Shown in pieces: positions 63,401 through 64,000 of a stretch of 64,000 bases of DNA. The translations under genes were made by a program, and so were the position numbers. The stretch comes from Cytophagaceae bacterium (GTDB taxonomy: Bacteria > Bacteroidota > Bacteroidia > Cytophagales > Spirosomataceae), in NCBI GenBank assembly GCA_016722655.1, contig JADKIR010000004.1:2232001-2296000 (forward strand). The letters run 5' to 3'. Below the pieces are notes generated by a model that saw only the letters and a list, made by a program, of their open reading frames with translations, did no database searches and was not told the origin of the DNA. The stretch's first letter is position 1. The number at the start of each line of letters is the position of its first letter.

Positions 63401-63431
63401 AAGAGTGTATTATGACAAAGGTGGATTTTGA
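60426..63431 (+). CDS. lptD: LptD-like lipopolysaccharide assembly protein
   Basis: A large (1001-residue) outer-membrane protein. An OstA/LptA-like jellyroll domain occupies about residues 110-260 (NERYHLYGNAKVIYGDIELAAEYIMLDW is its start), followed by a big beta-barrel. In Bacteroidota LptD inserts lipopolysaccharide into the outer membrane. The first ATG (60426) gives a 40-residue lead before the signal-like helix FQVLIILGILFFNQQAFA; a TTG at 60513 (codon 30) gives MKNRSFQVLIILGILFF, a cleaner signal peptide, and could be the real start. Divergent from the amidase-MCE genes, an envelope cluster typical of the phylum. Confidence 0.9.
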   Translation: MLLLEQKKYLNIVQFISHKSILFGKSSYILKNRSFQVLIILGILFFNQQAFAQQPFGGGLGGRTFGGNPGQSSRTNTSENANKKPALKKTARAKRDSLSIVIPDSLKSAENQIETTVESFSSDSTVLDVENERYHLYGNAKVIYGDIELAAEYIMLDWNKSEVFAHGMPDTTKKVGEPIKGKPIFTDAGESYNSDTIRYNFKSKKAIVSHIVTQQGEGFVQGEKVKKDPEDNMYLFNAKYTTCNLAEPHFHIKAKQIKLVNKKSLVSGPFNFVLSDIPLPIGLPFGFFPIPKKKEIGTSGFVMGSYGEEPSNRGFYFREFGYYHAFNEYIGAKLLGSIYTNGSYGVGLQSNYIKKYRYTGNINLQFNANKSGEIVPKPEASRDFNITWSHSPQSRRPDRSFSANVNLVSNGFNRNNRRLDELDQYTNNTFGSSIQFSRSFGKLLRTSSGFRVDQNVSTKVMNSSLDYSLGLNQFNPFIKEKNMLGNWYDAFRVGLDLSGGYKVSNDITSRTRSTTYTDYNIVGVENRPLTSEELRLQSLGLATNQTVIKLNSAENIKYILSELGQFRSSFSVPISLPNFKIAKYLNFTPGFSYRGDIYTKRLKYEYIEASDAVKIDTLSAREEGVPFFTSGSWNTSASLNTRVYGTFQFKKSKRIQAIRHTLAPSIGISYAPDLSKNGNLYQYVRVRKDDISERYMPRFTELSSASGASGSMNFSLTNQLEAKVRSKSDTAENAFEKIPILDNLNIGGSYNFFALKSPYKYLSDTIVSGFNLSNFNMGTNTSLFKNLININFNATFDPYSFVEDAQNTSNLAGRRIPVYKWKHEGYAGNYLSSMNISLSTGINADKFKKKKNIPPPQTGISGEEDIAKKALQQFVQTNALAYVDFSIPWSMNFSYNFSYYKQGLADPQIIQAVQFTGDLSLTPKWKVNFSSGWDFVYKGVTLTNIGIMRELHCWDMSFQWTPIAGNNLRASNYSFTLQPRSSLLRDLKLSRRRVYYDKGGF

Positions 63432-63514
63432 ATTTTGTTAAAGTGCTTGTAGCAAATAATTTAAATAAAGATATTAAAATTTTAATAATTATTTAATTAT
63501 TTAAAATATGAAAT

Positions 63515-63543
63515 AAAAAAAGACACCTATCGATGCCTTTTTT
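63515..63543. terminator. Possible bidirectional terminator between lptD and the kinase gene
   Basis: A stem of A-rich and T-rich arms (AAAAAAAGaCA with TGcCTTTTTT, one mismatch, 8-base loop) lies between the two converging genes and could end transcripts from both. It has few G-C pairs. Confidence 0.45.
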
Positions 63544-63564
63544 AACTTAAAATTCTATTAAATT

Positions 63565-64000
63565 TTAGTCTATTATTTCAAAGCTTGCAAGCTGTACAAA
63601 CTCCATTACTCTATTGTTGATTTCGGTTTGAGTAAGATATTGAATGCGTTCTGTTCCAAATTTCTCAACACAAAATGAAGCCATTGCAGAACCATAAATT
63701 ATCGCACGTTTCATATTTTCAAAACTCAGATCATCGGTTTTGGCAAGGTAGCCAATAAAACCACCTGCAAAAGTATCACCTGCTCCGGTGGGGTCAAAAA
63801 CTTCTTCCAATGGTAAAGCAGGGCAATAAAAAATACGGTCATCCTGGAATAACAGGGCACCATGTTCTCCTTTTTTGATAATCAGAGTTTTAGGTCCCAT
63901 TTTCATTATGGTTTTGGCTGCTCTTTTCAAAGAATAATCACCCGAAAGCTGTCTTGCCTCAGCGTCGTTAATGGTCAGGCAATCAATGTCAAGCAAGACT
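63565..64000 (-). CDS. PfkB-family sugar/nucleoside kinase (C-terminal part, runs off the right edge)
   Basis: The C-terminal part of a PfkB (ribokinase-like) enzyme; the frame stays open to the right edge, so the N-terminus lies outside. The signature DPTGAGDTFAGGFIGYL (with the catalytic Asp in GAGD) and LIIKKGEHGALLF are present. PfkB enzymes phosphorylate sugars, adenosine or similar alcohols with ATP. The sub-family cannot be fixed from this fragment, although the spacing around GAGDTF and the QYLTQTEINNRV C-terminus could fit an adenosine-kinase-like member. Confidence 0.9.
   Translation of the reverse strand, partial: VLLDIDCLTINDAEARQLSGDYSLKRAAKTIMKMGPKTLIIKKGEHGALLFQDDRIFYCPALPLEEVFDPTGAGDTFAGGFIGYLAKTDDLSFENMKRAIIYGSAMASFCVEKFGTERIQYLTQTEINNRVMEFVQLASFEIID

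Overview
The window reads as chromosomal DNA of a low-GC member of the Bacteroidota, most likely order Cytophagales. The evidence is a Na+-translocating NADH dehydrogenase (NQR) operon, a Bacteroidota-style LptD/amidase/MCE envelope cluster, Bacteroidota -7 boxes (TAnnTTTG) in front of several genes, few Shine-Dalgarno sequences, and porin/MHS-transporter/short-chain acyl-CoA synthetase gene sets typical of that group. Genus and species cannot be read from the sequence alone. I saw no rRNA, tRNA, CRISPR array or intact insertion sequence.

Layout. 1-5.9 kb: the 5' part of a TamB-like translocation protein, divergent from tsaD and a class A penicillin-binding protein. 6.1-13.2 kb: nqrABCDEF followed by apbE (the flavinyl transferase for NqrB/NqrC) and, convergently, a small four-cysteine protein that I read as the NQR maturation factor NqrM. 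13.2-21.4 kb: a Tat-exported TIM-barrel isomerase, a hemerythrin, a haloperoxidase/PAP2 lipoprotein, a CBS protein, a TerC membrane protein, dnaG, an orphan membrane protein with an apparent ATT start and a DoxX-like protein. 21.6-29.7 kb: parA-parB, gyrB, a 'SpecificRecomb' membrane protein, fadD, yidD. 29.7-41.8 kb: a more accessory stretch with a TauE-like exporter, a coiled-coil protein with asparagine in eight successive heptads, an XRE regulator, a second haloperoxidase/PAP2 lipoprotein behind an outer-membrane barrel, a frameshifted DUF4143 ATPase, a TacA/TacT-like toxin-antitoxin pair, a divergent peptide-deformylase-like protein, a U32 peptidase gene with an internal deletion, and acetyltransferases. 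40.9-43.6 kb: a CobW-family GTPase next to an ABC exporter.

43.8-55.0 kb is the most coherent module. It holds a zinc-ribbon/HTH protein related to transposase DNA-binding domains, a DcaP-like porin, an MHS-family carboxylate transporter (frameshifted in this sequence), two small membrane proteins, a Na+/solute-symporter-fused histidine kinase (CrbS-like), a receiver-only response regulator, a propionyl-CoA-synthetase-like enzyme and acetyl-CoA synthetase. Together these make an acetate/propionate import, sensing and activation locus. The usual DNA-binding output domain of the response regulator is absent, so the zinc-ribbon/HTH protein is a candidate transcriptional output. 55.0-64 kb: a structured GC-rich intergenic element, a DPP-IV-like peptidase, a TraB/GumN protein, MCE protein, amidase, LptD and a partial PfkB kinase.

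Three genes are disrupted: two by single-base losses in homopolymers (T6 at 34637, G4 at 46249) and one by an out-of-frame internal deletion (U32). The two homopolymer lesions could be sequencing errors and should be verified before biological meaning is attached. All functional calls come from reading the sequence and from family knowledge; no database search was run.
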